Positions 19,379 to 29,098 of a DNA stretch of 49,750 nucleotides are shown here, piece by piece. Below the pieces are notes generated by a model. It had not been told where the DNA came from and made no database searches. It saw nothing but the letters and a program-made list of their open reading frames with translations. The stretch is from NCBI GenBank assembly GCA_913064725.1, contig CAJYAI010000015.1, positions 1 through 49,750 on the forward strand, in the 5' to 3' direction. The DNA is from an uncultured Alteromonadaceae bacterium. Its GTDB lineage: Bacteria; Pseudomonadota; Gammaproteobacteria; Pseudomonadales; Halieaceae. Both the position numbers and the translations under genes were made by a program. Numbering within the stretch: position 1 is the stretch's first letter; the number at the start of each line of letters is the position of its first letter.

Positions 19379-19400
19379 CTACTACGTCAGGAGGAAACCC

Positions 19401-19994
19401 GTGATAAAACTTACAGCACGTCAACAACAGGTGATGGATGTTGTCAGAAGTAGTATTGACGCAACAGGGATGCCACCGACTCGAGCTGATATCGCGCGCG
19501 AGTTGGGCTTCAAGTCGGTAAATGCGGCCGAGGAGCATTTAAAAGCGCTGGCGAAAAAAGGCGCGATCGAACTGATTGCAGGAGCATCACGAGGTATTCG
19601 TCTGACAGAACAAACGGGGCTTCCGATTATAGGGCGTGTTGCTGCTGGCGAACCGTTACTAGCGCAGGCGCACATTGAAGACTACTGCGATCTCAGCGCT
19701 AGCTTCTTCTCACCCACGGCCCATTTTCTGCTTCAGGTATGCGGCGATAGTATGATTAATGTGGGTATTTTCGATGGCGATCTGTTGGCTGTACACAGCA
19801 CCCGTGAGGTGCGACAGGGACAGATAGCCGTGGTACGTATAGACGACGAGGTTACGGTGAAACGCTGGAAACGCATCTCAGATACACGCGTTGACCTCAC
19901 AGCGGAGAACGACAACTACGCTCCCATTGAGCTCGACCTGACTACTCAGGACGTCGTCGTGGAGGGAATCAGCGTCGGCGTCATCCGCCGGTGA
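19401..19994 (+). CDS. lexA: SOS repressor LexA
   Basis: A 197-residue LexA. The N-terminal winged helix begins [14 protein letters not shown] and carries [14 protein letters not shown]. The autoproteolysis site is A82-G83 in VAAGEPLLA, with catalytic S117 (CGDSM) and K154 (VTVKRW), nearly the same numbering as E. coli (84/85, 119, 156). It represses DNA-damage genes and cleaves itself when RecA is active. I choose the GTG at 19401 because AGGAGG lies 6 nt upstream and the protein then starts as canonical LexA does; an upstream start at 19371 would place the second SOS box inside the gene. Confidence 0.97.
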   Translation: MIKLTARQQQVMDVVRSSIDATGMPPTRADIARELGFKSVNAAEEHLKALAKKGAIELIAGASRGIRLTEQTGLPIIGRVAAGEPLLAQAHIEDYCDLSASFFSPTAHFLLQVCGDSMINVGIFDGDLLAVHSTREVRQGQIAVVRIDDEVTVKRWKRISDTRVDLTAENDNYAPIELDLTTQDVVVEGISVGVIRR

Positions 19995-20001
19995 CTTCCC
20001 G

Positions 20002-20262
20002 CTAGTGCAGTGTGCGTTGTCGCGCCGGCTCTGTACTATCGCCACCATCGACTTCAACACCAGACATTTCAGCTATTTTTGCCGCGGCTTGAATGCCCGC
20101 TTGAATCATGACCTTCGCCACCTCGAGATTATTTTCCATGAGGTAGGCACTCGCTTCCTCTGAAAACTGAATACTCACTAACGGCTCTGAGTCATCGTCT
20201 GCTCGCTGCAGCACAACCTCACCATCACCTAAATCGACAATCTCCAAAAGCGATGTAGACAT
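20002..20262 (-). CDS. Small conserved hypothetical protein
   Basis: An 86-residue protein without signal or membrane segment. Residues 1-35 look beta-rich (VDLGDGEVVLQRADDDSEPLVSIQFS) and 36-70 look helical (ASAYLMENNLEVAKVMIQAGIQAAAKIAEM), followed by a polar tail. I recall a similar small gene between lexA and topA in pseudomonads, but it has no assigned function. It lies downstream of the DUF6586 gene and topA on the same strand, and converges with lexA with 7 nt between stops. Coding is supported by its placement and balanced composition. Confidence 0.7.
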   Translation of the reverse strand: MSTSLLEIVDLGDGEVVLQRADDDSEPLVSIQFSEEASAYLMENNLEVAKVMIQAGIQAAAKIAEMSGVEVDGGDSTEPARQRTLH

Positions 20263-20342
20263 GTCCTTACCTCACAATATGTCGTGTTGTTTAACTGACC
20301 ATAACACTACAGGTCGCGGTTTACCACCGACGACGCCACTAC

Positions 20343-20810
20343 TCATGACTCATCAATCGCGTCAGAGAAACGTTGGATTAGGGTCTCCAATTCTGCGAAA
20401 CAATACCTTGCTACCGAAAGATCGAAATCGCCACCTTCGGACGCCAGGAGAGCGTAGGCCGCAGTGCGTTTCGGCAATCCCGGGTTTATTTCCTTCTGTA
20501 GGGTAGCCAGCCAGCCGCTCTGCTCCAATAGTGCTAGCTCCTTGACCTCCGGAGCGACGGTAATACCCTCGGCTATAACAGGCATCCGAGACGTATGGTG
20601 TGGCGGCCTGCTGGGTAGAGCAGCAACCCGATTACAGGCCAGCATTTGCCAACCATACGCGTCCAGAAGATGCAGCCTCACTGCCGGTGCAAAGGCCGCT
20701 GTCGTAACGCTTGCGTTTTGAGTTTGCCGATCTATCGCGTCAGACCAGTGCTCAATCAACACAGAGGCCATGTACATACAATGGTTTGCAAATGACTGCG
20801 CTTGACTCAC
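20343..20810 (-). CDS. DUF6586-like conserved protein next to topA
   Basis: A 155-residue, mostly helical soluble protein with no catalytic motif that I can identify. A conserved-looking core is LHLLDAYGWQMLACNRVAALP (about 47-67), and the end has YCFAELETLIQRFSDAIDES. The position 5 nt after topA and before the small gene near lexA matches the pseudomonad arrangement of a DUF6586 gene, which is the basis for the family call. Function is unknown; co-transcription with topA is likely. Confidence 0.65.
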   Translation of the reverse strand: MSQAQSFANHCMYMASVLIEHWSDAIDRQTQNASVTTAAFAPAVRLHLLDAYGWQMLACNRVAALPSRPPHHTSRMPVIAEGITVAPEVKELALLEQSGWLATLQKEINPGLPKRTAAYALLASEGGDFDLSVARYCFAELETLIQRFSDAIDES

Positions 20811-20815
20811 TTGAG

Positions 20816-23515
20816 CTAAGTCCGTTTGATTTTTGCTTTCGCTTTCGCTTTCGCCTTTGGTTTGGCTTTTTTCTTTGGAGTGGGTTTGCCGGAACCGTCA
20901 GCAACCCACCGCCCTCCTTGGAAAAAGGCCTTCCAGCTCGTCGCCTTTCCGTCAACTTCGGTCATGACAAACTGTTCTTTCGTTTTTCGGCTAAAACGCA
21001 CCTGCGTTCGGTTCGCTGCATCGTCAGTCACCGGCGCATCAAGAATAAAATGATATTTCGGGTCTAATTCAGCCTGATGGGGAAGAAGCTCGTCCACAAA
21101 AGGCGCTCGCGTTTCCCTGTGCTTTGGAAACTGGCTTGCCGCAAGGAATAATCCTGCCGCACCATCACGTAAAATATAATGGTCTTCTACCTTTGCACAG
21201 CGCAGCTCCGGCATAGGAATCGGATCCATTTTAGGCGGTGCAGCCTCACCGCTTCGCAACAGTTTTCGAGTATTCGCGCACGACTCGCCTGTGCAACCAA
21301 AGTACTTGCCGAAGCGTCCTGTTTTAAGTTGCATCTCAGAGCCGCACTTATCGCACTCTAAAACGGGCCCGTCATAACCTTTGATTTTAAAGTGACCTGC
21401 CTCAACGTGGTAGCCATCACAGTCGGGATTGTTTCCGCAAAGATGCAGTTTTTGCGTTTCGTCAATCAGGTAGCTATCCATCGCAGCATTACATTTATTG
21501 CAGCGCTTTTTGGTCAACAGTAGGCGCGACTCGGCTTCATCATCCGCATCAGAAGACACGGCCTCGTCACCAGGCGTGAGGTTCACGGTGCTTTTGCACC
21601 GCTCTTTCGGCGGTAAGTTGTAACCTGAGCAACCCAAAAACACACCAGTACTCGCGGTGCGAACCTGCATAGAGCGGCCGCAGGAGGAGCAAGCGATACC
21701 CGTAGGCGTGGGTTCATTAGCCTGCATGCCGTTATCGCCAGATTGCTCAGCGAGGTCCAGCTTGGCCCTAAAATCGTGGTAAAAAACATCCAAGACCTCA
21801 CGCCAGTCTTTTCGACCTTTTGCGACGTCGTCTAAATTTTCCTCCATCGACGCGGTAAAGCCATAGTCGAGTAAATCCTCAAAGCTACTTTGCAATCGCT
21901 GAGTTACGATATCGCCCATCTTCTCAGCATAAAATCGCCGATTTTCGAGCTTAACGTACCCACGATCCTGGATGGTCGAGATAATGGCCGCATAAGTCGA
22001 AGGACGACCAATACCACGCTTCTCTAATTCCCTTACCAGACTTGCTTCACCAAAGCGCGCAGGGGGTTTGGTGAAGTGCTGTGTTGGCAGGAGCTCAGAG
22101 AGTTTCAGCGTATCGCCAACCTGATAAGGAGGCAGTATCGCGTCATCGCCTTTTTTTGCGAGCGGGCTTTGCACTCTAGTGTAACCGTCAAACTCGACCA
22201 CCCTACCCTTCGCAACCATATCGTAGTCAGATGCAGTCACCGTCACAGAGGTGCTCAAGTAACGAGCGGGCGTCATCTGACAGGCAACAAACTGCCGCCA
22301 AATCAACTCGTAAAGTCTCTGCGCATCTCTCTCTGCGTCTTTAAGCGAGTCAGCTCGCAGAGTAACAACGGAGGGTCGAATGGCTTCGTGCGCTTCCTGT
22401 GCGCCCTCTCGCGCTCCATATCGAATAGGTGCCTCGGGTAGGTAGGCAGCACTAAAGTTCGCAGCAATATAGCCCCGACAGGCGTCGATGGAATCAGTGC
22501 TCAGATTAGTAGAGTCGGTTCGCATGTATGTAATATGACCCGCCTCATATAACCGTTGCGCAAGCGTCATAGTTTTTTTAACACTAAAGCCTAGGCGGGT
22601 ACTGGCAGCCTGCTGCAGTGTTGAGGTGATAAATGGCGCCGGTGGCTTTGAGCTAGTCTTGCGAGCCTCAAGGTTCGAAACCGAATAATCCGCGTCGATG
22701 AGTCGATCAAAGGCCTCTTTTGCGTCGAACTCTGTTTTCGGTTGAAACGACCTGCCTTGATACTTTGCGACCTCAAAACGGACTTTTGGGTCCTCGTTGA
22801 GCGCTAAGTCTGCATGCAGATTCCAGTATTCTTCGGGGATAAAGGCTCTGATTTCGCGTTCGCGCTCAACAATGAGACGCACTGCTACAGACTGGACACG
22901 ACCCGCTGACAGTCCCCGCGCCACCTTAGCCCACAGTAAAGGTGACACCTCGAAGCCCACCACTCTGTCGAGGAATCGTCTGGCTTGCTGAGCGTGCACC
23001 CGGTTTGTGTCAAGTTGCGTTGGTGACGCAAAGGACTCCTGAATGGCACGTTTTGTAATCTCGTTGAAAACGACGCGCTGGTACCGCGAGTCGTCACCCC
23101 CAATGAGCTCTTTCAAGTGCCACGCGATCGCTTCTCCCTCACGATCCAAATCCGTTGCGAGATAGATCGCATCTGCAGATTTCGCAAGCTTTTTAAGCTC
23201 GTCGACCACTTTCTCCTTGCCTGGCAGTACTTCGTACCTGGCGGCCCATCCGTTTTTGGGGTCTACGCCCATCCGACGTACCAGTTGCTCTCGCTTCTTT
23301 TTAGCTTGATATCGCGTCTTTTCGTCGGGCGCCATTTTGCGTGTGATCGCAGCTTGAGCCGCTCGCTCTTTTGGATCCGACGCCGGCGAACTCCCGGCCG
23401 TGGGCAGATCGCGGACATGACCAACACTCGATTTAACGATGAAATCCGAACCCAAATATTTATTGATTGTCTTTGCCTTTGCCGGTGACTCGACAATTAC
23501 TAATGACTTACCCAT
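20816..23515 (-). CDS. topA: DNA topoisomerase I
   Basis: An 899-residue type IA topoisomerase that relaxes negative supercoils. The TOPRIM domain begins [16 protein letters not shown] and contains [15 protein letters not shown]. The active-site tyrosine is Y330 in [12 protein letters not shown]. Cys4-type zinc ribbons follow ([24 protein letters not shown]). The protein ends in a Lys/Ala-rich tail. I start at ATG 23515, giving the canonical N-terminus; a GTG five codons upstream is the alternative, and neither has a strong Shine-Dalgarno sequence. The tail is encoded by an imperfect hexamer repeat near 20826-20870. Confidence 0.97.
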   Translation of the reverse strand: MGKSLVIVESPAKAKTINKYLGSDFIVKSSVGHVRDLPTAGSSPASDPKERAAQAAITRKMAPDEKTRYQAKKKREQLVRRMGVDPKNGWAARYEVLPGKEKVVDELKKLAKSADAIYLATDLDREGEAIAWHLKELIGGDDSRYQRVVFNEITKRAIQESFASPTQLDTNRVHAQQARRFLDRVVGFEVSPLLWAKVARGLSAGRVQSVAVRLIVEREREIRAFIPEEYWNLHADLALNEDPKVRFEVAKYQGRSFQPKTEFDAKEAFDRLIDADYSVSNLEARKTSSKPPAPFITSTLQQAASTRLGFSVKKTMTLAQRLYEAGHITYMRTDSTNLSTDSIDACRGYIAANFSAAYLPEAPIRYGAREGAQEAHEAIRPSVVTLRADSLKDAERDAQRLYELIWRQFVACQMTPARYLSTSVTVTASDYDMVAKGRVVEFDGYTRVQSPLAKKGDDAILPPYQVGDTLKLSELLPTQHFTKPPARFGEASLVRELEKRGIGRPSTYAAIISTIQDRGYVKLENRRFYAEKMGDIVTQRLQSSFEDLLDYGFTASMEENLDDVAKGRKDWREVLDVFYHDFRAKLDLAEQSGDNGMQANEPTPTGIACSSCGRSMQVRTASTGVFLGCSGYNLPPKERCKSTVNLTPGDEAVSSDADDEAESRLLLTKKRCNKCNAAMDSYLIDETQKLHLCGNNPDCDGYHVEAGHFKIKGYDGPVLECDKCGSEMQLKTGRFGKYFGCTGESCANTRKLLRSGEAAPPKMDPIPMPELRCAKVEDHYILRDGAAGLFLAASQFPKHRETRAPFVDELLPHQAELDPKYHFILDAPVTDDAANRTQVRFSRKTKEQFVMTEVDGKATSWKAFFQGGRWVADGSGKPTPKKKAKPKAKAKAKAKIKRT

Positions 23516-23639
23516 GTATGGTCTGTGCACCCATTTCTATTGACAATTGCAGCCTAGCCGGCTGCTCGCAGACGGCGGAGTGTACGGGACACTAACGGGC
23601 CGAGGTCAAGCGTTAAATGTGTAAAACTGTCAACGCAAG

Positions 23640-24092
23640 CTATTCAAAACGTGGATTTTCAAGGAAAAAATGCAATCCAGCCACGACGGCGTTGACTGCA
23701 TCAATATCACCACGCTCATCCCAAAAAATCGTCACATCATGCTTGGACAGCGTGACGATATGAGCGCCAGCAGGTAGCTCGGAGATGTAACCTGACAGCA
23801 CACCTTCATTTGGTACCGTCAGCCATACATCGCCCACTCGGACGGCTGTCTCGCTATTACGATCGCGGTCATCTGCTTTGGCATGACGAAGCCGATACGC
23901 CACTAACGCAGTATCACGATCGATGCGAAACCGCGGTGGTATCTCTGGTGGTGGCTCTAGCTTAATCGTTACTCCCGACTGAATCGCATGGGCGCGAATC
24001 TTCGCTTCGTAACGTTGTGATTGATTTGGCAAGGCCGAAATCAACGGTGCGACAGCGACGGCAACAATGACGAGAATCCAAAAAATCGACAC
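23640..24092 (-). CDS. Hypothetical single-pass membrane protein
   Basis: A 150-residue protein with one N-terminal membrane helix (about 4-21) and a soluble domain likely in the cytoplasm. After the helix comes NQSQRYEAKIRAHAIQSGVTIKLEPPPEIPP, resembling small pseudomonad proteins of unknown function that start with a helix and a basic helical stretch. The rest is predicted mixed alpha/beta (VWLTVPNEGVLSGYISELPAGAHIVTLSKHDVTIFWDERG). I do not recognise a named family. It diverges from the UspA gene; the 72-nt gap between them must hold both promoters. Confidence 0.7.
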   Translation of the reverse strand: MSIFWILVIVAVAVAPLISALPNQSQRYEAKIRAHAIQSGVTIKLEPPPEIPPRFRIDRDTALVAYRLRHAKADDRDRNSETAVRVGDVWLTVPNEGVLSGYISELPAGAHIVTLSKHDVTIFWDERGDIDAVNAVVAGLHFFLENPRFE

Positions 24093-24164
24093 GATAGTCC
24101 CTACTAGCCCGACAGAAGCGACAACGGTATGCTCATCCCATAATAAGTCAACGCCGGAGTCACT

Positions 24165-24602
24165 ATGGCTTACAAACGCTTGTTAGTTGCAATCGACCTC
24201 GGAACTGCCTCTGACAAAATTGCAGTTAAGGCCGCGTCTATGGCTCGGACGCAGCACGCCGAGATCCACATACTGCACATTGTAGAGCCACTGTCGCTTA
24301 CCTACGGTGCAGACCTTCACCTCGACACGTCGGTGTTACAGGAAGAGATAAATGAACAAGCTGAAATACATTTGTCGAGCCTCGCGCAAAGTCTGAGCAT
24401 TCCAACTCAACACTGTCATCTGGCGAGCGGACGTCCGGAAACAGAAATTCCAGCGGTGGCAAGGCAAATTGGGGCAGATCTCATTGTTCTGGGCAGTCAC
24501 GGCAGATGGGGACTTGAGCTACTCCTGGGCACCACGACAGATGGTGTTGTCAGTGCCGCTGACTGTGACGTATTGGCCATAAGGGTTGATAGAGAAACTT
24601 AA
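24165..24602 (+). CDS. Universal stress protein, UspA family
   Basis: A 145-residue Usp-fold protein beginning AYKRLLVAIDLGTASDK and ending with the nucleotide-loop segment IVLGSHGRWGLELLLGTTTDGVVSAADCDVLAIR. The G-x2-G-x9-G pattern near 111-124 is kept, suggesting the ATP-binding type. Such cytoplasmic dimers help cells survive starvation and stress, though targets vary. It converges with the glutaredoxin-like gene with 2 nt between stops. Confidence 0.93.
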   Translation: MAYKRLLVAIDLGTASDKIAVKAASMARTQHAEIHILHIVEPLSLTYGADLHLDTSVLQEEINEQAEIHLSSLAQSLSIPTQHCHLASGRPETEIPAVARQIGADLIVLGSHGRWGLELLLGTTTDGVVSAADCDVLAIRVDRET

Positions 24603-24604
24603 TG

Positions 24605-24823
24605 CTAGGCCGTGAATCGCTCGATATCCAATGTGTCAAAAGGCCAACCGAGCTCTGCGCCATCGCTGCGCTTCAAAACTGGAATGCGTACACCGTAAAG
24701 TCGCACTAAGGCCACATCCGACGTAATATCGACAACCTCAAATCCGATACCCAAATAATCGAGCATTTCTTCCGCCTGCTCGCACAGGTGACAACCGGGA
24801 CTGCTATAGAGAATGTGCAGCAT
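24605..24823 (-). CDS. Glutaredoxin-like protein (DUF836)
   Basis: A 72-residue thioredoxin-fold protein with the redox motif GCHLCEQA (a CxxC pair near residues 11-14), the cis-proline region RLYGVRIPVLKR and GWPFDTLDIERF at the end. This is the DUF836/YruB-like glutaredoxin-family pattern. It probably performs thiol-disulfide exchange, but the partner is unknown. I start at the ATG at 24823; a GTG three codons upstream is possible. It diverges from the RNA methyltransferase gene with a short gap of about 66 nt. Confidence 0.88.
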   Translation of the reverse strand: MLHILYSSPGCHLCEQAEEMLDYLGIGFEVVDITSDVALVRLYGVRIPVLKRSDGAELGWPFDTLDIERFTA

Positions 24824-24889
24824 GGCAAACACTCACTTATTGATACGGGACCTGATAAATAAAAGTCCTCGGGTAACGAGTTGCATATT

Positions 24890-25633
24890 ATGGATTTAAC
24901 AAAAATACTCACCATTTATGGGCGAAAGCCTGTACTGGAAGCTCTAGAAGATACCCATCTAACGCCAACCCGGCTTCATATGGCAGTCAGCAATAAACCG
25001 GGTGGCATTGTAAAGCAGATCCAAGACCACGCCAAAAATCGCGGTGTCGATATTCAGATACATGATCGATTAGCTTTATCGCGCATTTCTAAGAACGGCA
25101 AGCAAGACCAAGGCGTGGCGCTAGACTTGTATTGCCCAAGTTTCGTAGGTCTCGATGAGTACCTTGTTCAGACACCTGCGCCAGCCTCTAGTAAGAGCAT
25201 CCTACTCGATGGAATTACCAATCCACAGAACGTGGGTATGATCATTAGGTCCTGCAGCGCTGCAGGCGTTGGCGCCATTTTTTATCCCCGAAAATCAGTG
25301 GCTGCTTTAGGACCTTTGGTCATCAAGGCCTCGGTGGGCACCCTATTCTCCGCGCCAATTGTCCAGTGCGAGGATGTGCTCAGCACTGCCACCCGCCTGC
25401 AAGCAGCGGGTCATCACATTGCTGTGATGGATGGTAATGCCAAGCAGTCGTTATTTGCATTCCAACCAAGCAAACCAACAGTGTTCGTTTTGGGTGGCGA
25501 AACCGCGGGCGCCAGTCATAGTGTTAAGGCCATGGCAGACGCAGTGCTGACAATCCCAATGCAAAACGGCGTGGAGTCACTCAATGTCGCTATGACAGCA
25601 GTGTTGGTGGCCTATCAGGGACACCAACACTAG
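24890..25633 (+). CDS. SpoU/TrmH-family RNA 2'-O-methyltransferase
   Basis: A 247-residue SPOUT methyltransferase. The N-terminal substrate-binding domain (about 1-75) includes IYGRKPVLEAL and is RlmB-like. The catalytic knot has motif 1 ITNPQNVGMIIRSCSAAG (about 104-121), motif 2 FVLGGETAG and motif 3 IPMQNGVESLNVAMTAVLVAY. It would methylate a ribose 2'-OH in rRNA or tRNA using SAM. The layout resembles RlmB (23S G2251), but the target cannot be fixed from this sequence. I chose ATG 24890 over an upstream TTG. It converges with the PQQ dehydrogenase (7 nt). Confidence 0.9.
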   Translation: MDLTKILTIYGRKPVLEALEDTHLTPTRLHMAVSNKPGGIVKQIQDHAKNRGVDIQIHDRLALSRISKNGKQDQGVALDLYCPSFVGLDEYLVQTPAPASSKSILLDGITNPQNVGMIIRSCSAAGVGAIFYPRKSVAALGPLVIKASVGTLFSAPIVQCEDVLSTATRLQAAGHHIAVMDGNAKQSLFAFQPSKPTVFVLGGETAGASHSVKAMADAVLTIPMQNGVESLNVAMTAVLVAYQGHQH

Positions 25634-25640
25634 TGCGAGG

Positions 25641-27842
25641 CTATTGATCGCCCGCAGCGGCCACTGCTGGCGCGTCGGCCGTGCCATTCTCAACAGCAAG
25701 CCATGCCTGTCTGAGTACATAGTGCCTGATTGCTTCGATCTCATCGTCGTTAATAATATCTGAGAATCCAACCATACCATTGCCAGTCAGTGCGCCATCG
25801 CCCACCACCGAAGCCCAAGAATCCTCATTTGCAGAAATAGCCGACCAACGCAAATCAGGGATCACGCCTGAGCTAATGGCATACGCCCCATGACAGAACT
25901 GACAGTTCTCGGCGAATCGCTGCATGCCTAGCTGCCACGTATCAGCATCACCCACGAGAGGTGCCTTCGGGCTCTCGACCACCAAATAATCCAATGGCGA
26001 AGGCAGATCCGCATTGCCGCCCAACTTAAACGTCACAATGCGTCCAGGCTCTGCCGTGACTGGCTTCTCTAATGCTGCACCGTAAATCATCATCGACACA
26101 TTTCCCCACCCAGAAAGCACAGATACATATTGCTCGCCGTCTAACTCATAGGTCATCGGTGCTGCCGCAGCGTCACCAACGAGACGTTGAGACCACACAC
26201 GATCACCGGTTTGGGCATCGTAGGCAACGAATTCGCCACGCTTATTACCCTGGAAAACAAGGCCTCCATCGGTACTGAGAGTGCCACCATTGAACGCCTG
26301 CGGGAATGGCACAATCCAGGCCGGCTCCCCTGCAACGGGATCCCAAGCCACCAGGCTGCCGCCATCTAAGGTTTGGGTGTAGGCAATTGTCCCTTTAGGG
26401 TATTCATAGGCCCATGCCGACGCCGAGTCATACCCGGTATTCCAAATACTCTTGGCGTTGCGCGAGGCATCATTTACTGCATAGACATAAGGCAGGGGCA
26501 GGTTCGTTGGAATGTAAACGAGCCCCGTGTCGGGATTGAATGACATCGGATGCCAATTGTGCGCTCCAGTTGGACCGGGAATAACCACCATATTGTTCAG
26601 CGCTATGGCCTCTTCGGTAATCACTGGCCGGCCATTTTCGTCCACTTCACCCGTAGTCCAGTTTTGCTCGGAGAACGGTGTCGCGGACAATAGTTCGCCG
26701 TCTGCAGCGTCAAGGACATAGAAAAAGCCGTTTTTAGGTGCTTGCATGACGACACGACGTGCCTCACCGTTTACACCCAAGGGTAATTCCGCTAGCACCA
26801 TTTGTTGGGTTGCCGTGTAGTCCCACTGATCTCGAGGGGTTGTCTGGTAATGCCAGCGGTACGCACCGGTATCGGCGTCGAGCGCCAAAATGGAGGAGAG
26901 AAATAGATTATCGTAGGCGCCGCCGAAGTCACCTTCTGGGTCGCGGATAGCAGCATTCCATGGCGAGCCGTTGCCAACGCCAATTAGCACCTGATCGTTT
27001 ACTGTATCGTAAACAATAGAATCCCAAGCGGTACCGCCACCACCGTCCGTTGTCCAAGCACCGGTATCGCCCCATGTATTGTTTGCCAGTTTTGCGAAGA
27101 TCGCATCCGAGGCAGCACCATCGGGTTCTTTATTGGGGTTAGGAACCGTATAAAAGCGCCATTCAAGGCCGCCATCTTCGACATTGTAGGCTGTAACATA
27201 ACCACGTACGCCGAGTTCTGCCCCCGAGTTACCAATGATGACTTTGTCTTTAAAAACGCGCGGTGCGCCGGTAATGGTGTACGGTTTAGACTGATCAACG
27301 GTAACGTTGCTCCACAGCACCTCGCCTGTGGCGGCGTCAAGCGCTTCAAGCCGGCCGTCGAACACCCCAACGAAGACCTTGCCGTCGTGCACGGCTACGC
27401 CGCGATTGACGACATCGCAACATCCCTTTACCGCGTCCTCGCCTGACACCTCGGGATCATAGGTCCATAACTCCTCGCCAGTTCGAGCATCGACTGCATA
27501 GACAATTGACCAAGATCCGGTCACGTACATCACACCGTCTACAACAATCGGGGTAGCCTCGGCCCCTCTGGGCTTGTCCATCGTGTAGACCCAATCGACA
27601 CCTAAATTCTGAACTGTGTCGCCGTTAATAGAGGCGAGCGATGAATGCCTGGTTTCATCGTAGGAGCCACCATAAGTTAGCCACATTTCAGGCTCTTCAG
27701 CCGCATTCGCGATGCGTTGTGAATCCACTGCCGCGACTGCAGGAGCCGCATCGACTGCGGTTGGCGCAGGACTTTCTGACTGGCTACAGGCACCTAGTAA
27801 AGCTGCACCGACCAAGCTTGCGATAACTTTATTCTTGAACAT
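25641..27842 (-). CDS. PQQ-dependent quinohaemoprotein alcohol dehydrogenase, lipoprotein
   Basis: A 733-residue periplasmic dehydrogenase. The lipoprotein signal ends at Cys19 (LLGACSQS). An eight-bladed PQQ propeller follows, with the vicinal disulfide C141-C142 in GCCDVVNRG and W-rich blade motifs such as WTTDGGGGTAWDS. The likely catalytic base is D341 in QWDYTAT. Residue 343 is Thr, where lanthanide-type enzymes have Asp, so a Ca2+ enzyme is inferred. The C-terminal cytochrome c domain has CQFCH at 647-651. It would oxidise an alcohol and pass electrons to the respiratory chain. I use the second ATG, 5 nt after GAGGGG. No PQQ biosynthesis gene is in the window. Confidence 0.93.
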   Translation of the reverse strand: MFKNKVIASLVGAALLGACSQSESPAPTAVDAAPAVAAVDSQRIANAAEEPEMWLTYGGSYDETRHSSLASINGDTVQNLGVDWVYTMDKPRGAEATPIVVDGVMYVTGSWSIVYAVDARTGEELWTYDPEVSGEDAVKGCCDVVNRGVAVHDGKVFVGVFDGRLEALDAATGEVLWSNVTVDQSKPYTITGAPRVFKDKVIIGNSGAELGVRGYVTAYNVEDGGLEWRFYTVPNPNKEPDGAASDAIFAKLANNTWGDTGAWTTDGGGGTAWDSIVYDTVNDQVLIGVGNGSPWNAAIRDPEGDFGGAYDNLFLSSILALDADTGAYRWHYQTTPRDQWDYTATQQMVLAELPLGVNGEARRVVMQAPKNGFFYVLDAADGELLSATPFSEQNWTTGEVDENGRPVITEEAIALNNMVVIPGPTGAHNWHPMSFNPDTGLVYIPTNLPLPYVYAVNDASRNAKSIWNTGYDSASAWAYEYPKGTIAYTQTLDGGSLVAWDPVAGEPAWIVPFPQAFNGGTLSTDGGLVFQGNKRGEFVAYDAQTGDRVWSQRLVGDAAAAPMTYELDGEQYVSVLSGWGNVSMMIYGAALEKPVTAEPGRIVTFKLGGNADLPSPLDYLVVESPKAPLVGDADTWQLGMQRFAENCQFCHGAYAISSGVIPDLRWSAISANEDSWASVVGDGALTGNGMVGFSDIINDDEIEAIRHYVLRQAWLAVENGTADAPAVAAAGDQ

Positions 27843-27912
27843 CATGACCCCTCAGAGCTTTATTTGTTATGTCTCTGAGTCTAGCTAATGTGAGCGCTAT
27901 GTGGAACCGCGG

Positions 27913-29088
27913 TTACTTGGAGAGAAAGCCCATCGCCTGCTCTAGGCCGGCTAAGGTCAGTGGATACATTTTCTGTTCCATAAGTTGATTAGTTATCGAG
28001 ATGGACTGCGTGTATTGCCACTCGTCTTCGGGGACGGGGTTCAACCAAACGCACTTCTCATAAGTGGAACGCATACGCTCGAGCCAAATGGCTCCCGGCT
28101 CCTCGTTCCAGTGCTCAACGCTGCCACCGGGTTGTACAATCTCATACGGCGACATGGATGCATCACCCACAATCACCACTTTATAGTCATGGCCGAACTT
28201 GTGCATGACATCGTGCAGCGCGGTCCGCTGGTTGTGTCGCCGTATATTATTTTCCCAAACATTGTCGTAAAGGAAATTGTGGAAGTAAAAATGTTTCAAG
28301 TGCTTGAACTCGGTCCGCGCCGCCGAGAATAACTCTTCACAGACTTTCACGTGGGGGTCCATCGAGCCACCAACGTCCAAGAAGAGCAGTACTTTGACGG
28401 CGTTATGACGCTCTGGAACCATCTTGATGTCCAGCAACCCGGCGTTGCGCGCAGTAGAGCTTATCGTGTCGTCTAAATCTAACTCATCGGCCGACCCTGT
28501 TCGCGCAAACTTCCTCAGTCGGCGCAAGGCCACTTTGATATTCCGGGTACCAATCTCAACGCCATCATCAAGGTTCTTGAAGTCGCGCCTATCCCACACC
28601 TTGACAGCCTTTTTATTCTTGCCCTGACCGCCAACACGTATCCCCTCAGGATGAAAACCGTCGTTACCAAACGGCGACGTACCGCCTGTGCCAACCCATT
28701 TATTACCACCCTCGTGACGTTTTTCCTGTTCTTCAAGGCGCTTCTTGAATTCGTCTATTAGCTTCTCTAAACCGCCGAGCGACTCAATTTTAGCTTTGTC
28801 TTCCTCCGATAATTGCTTAACGAATTCAGATCTAAGCCAGTCATCGGGGATCAACGCCTCAATCACATCATCGACGCCCTCAAGGTCCCGAAAGTGAAGA
28901 CCGAATGCACGATCGAAGCGGTCATAATACTTTTCGTCTTTAACCATGACAGCGCGCGATAAATTATAAAAGTCATCAATGCTGCCAAACACAAGCTGCT
29001 TATTCATAACGGCGAGCAGGTCCAGAAGCTCTCTTGGCGTTACTGGAACTCCACCGTCTTTGAGGGCTTGGAAAAAATTAACGAGCAT
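27913..29088 (-). CDS. VWA-domain protein, CoxE-like, partner of MoxR ATPase
   Basis: A 391-residue cytosolic protein. The N-terminal half is helical and charged (about 1-130), then a basic linker with GKNKKAVKVWDRRDFKN leads to a von Willebrand A domain. The MIDAS motif DVGGSMD begins at D238 (D-x-G-x-S with S242), followed by VIVGDASMSPYEI near 300 for the second metal-binding loop. Proteins of this type work with MoxR AAA+ ATPases in cofactor insertion or complex assembly; the client here is unknown. It lies 10 nt downstream of moxR and upstream of the PQQ dehydrogenase, all on minus. Confidence 0.88.
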   Translation of the reverse strand: MLVNFFQALKDGGVPVTPRELLDLLAVMNKQLVFGSIDDFYNLSRAVMVKDEKYYDRFDRAFGLHFRDLEGVDDVIEALIPDDWLRSEFVKQLSEEDKAKIESLGGLEKLIDEFKKRLEEQEKRHEGGNKWVGTGGTSPFGNDGFHPEGIRVGGQGKNKKAVKVWDRRDFKNLDDGVEIGTRNIKVALRRLRKFARTGSADELDLDDTISSTARNAGLLDIKMVPERHNAVKVLLFLDVGGSMDPHVKVCEELFSAARTEFKHLKHFYFHNFLYDNVWENNIRRHNQRTALHDVMHKFGHDYKVVIVGDASMSPYEIVQPGGSVEHWNEEPGAIWLERMRSTYEKCVWLNPVPEDEWQYTQSISITNQLMEQKMYPLTLAGLEQAMGFLSK

Positions 29089-29098
29089 GGCGCGGCAC

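Noticed and set aside
24881-24889. Upstream TTG start for the RNA methyltransferase
   Set aside because: The ATG three codons later gives the expected N-terminus, and no better ribosome site supports the TTG.
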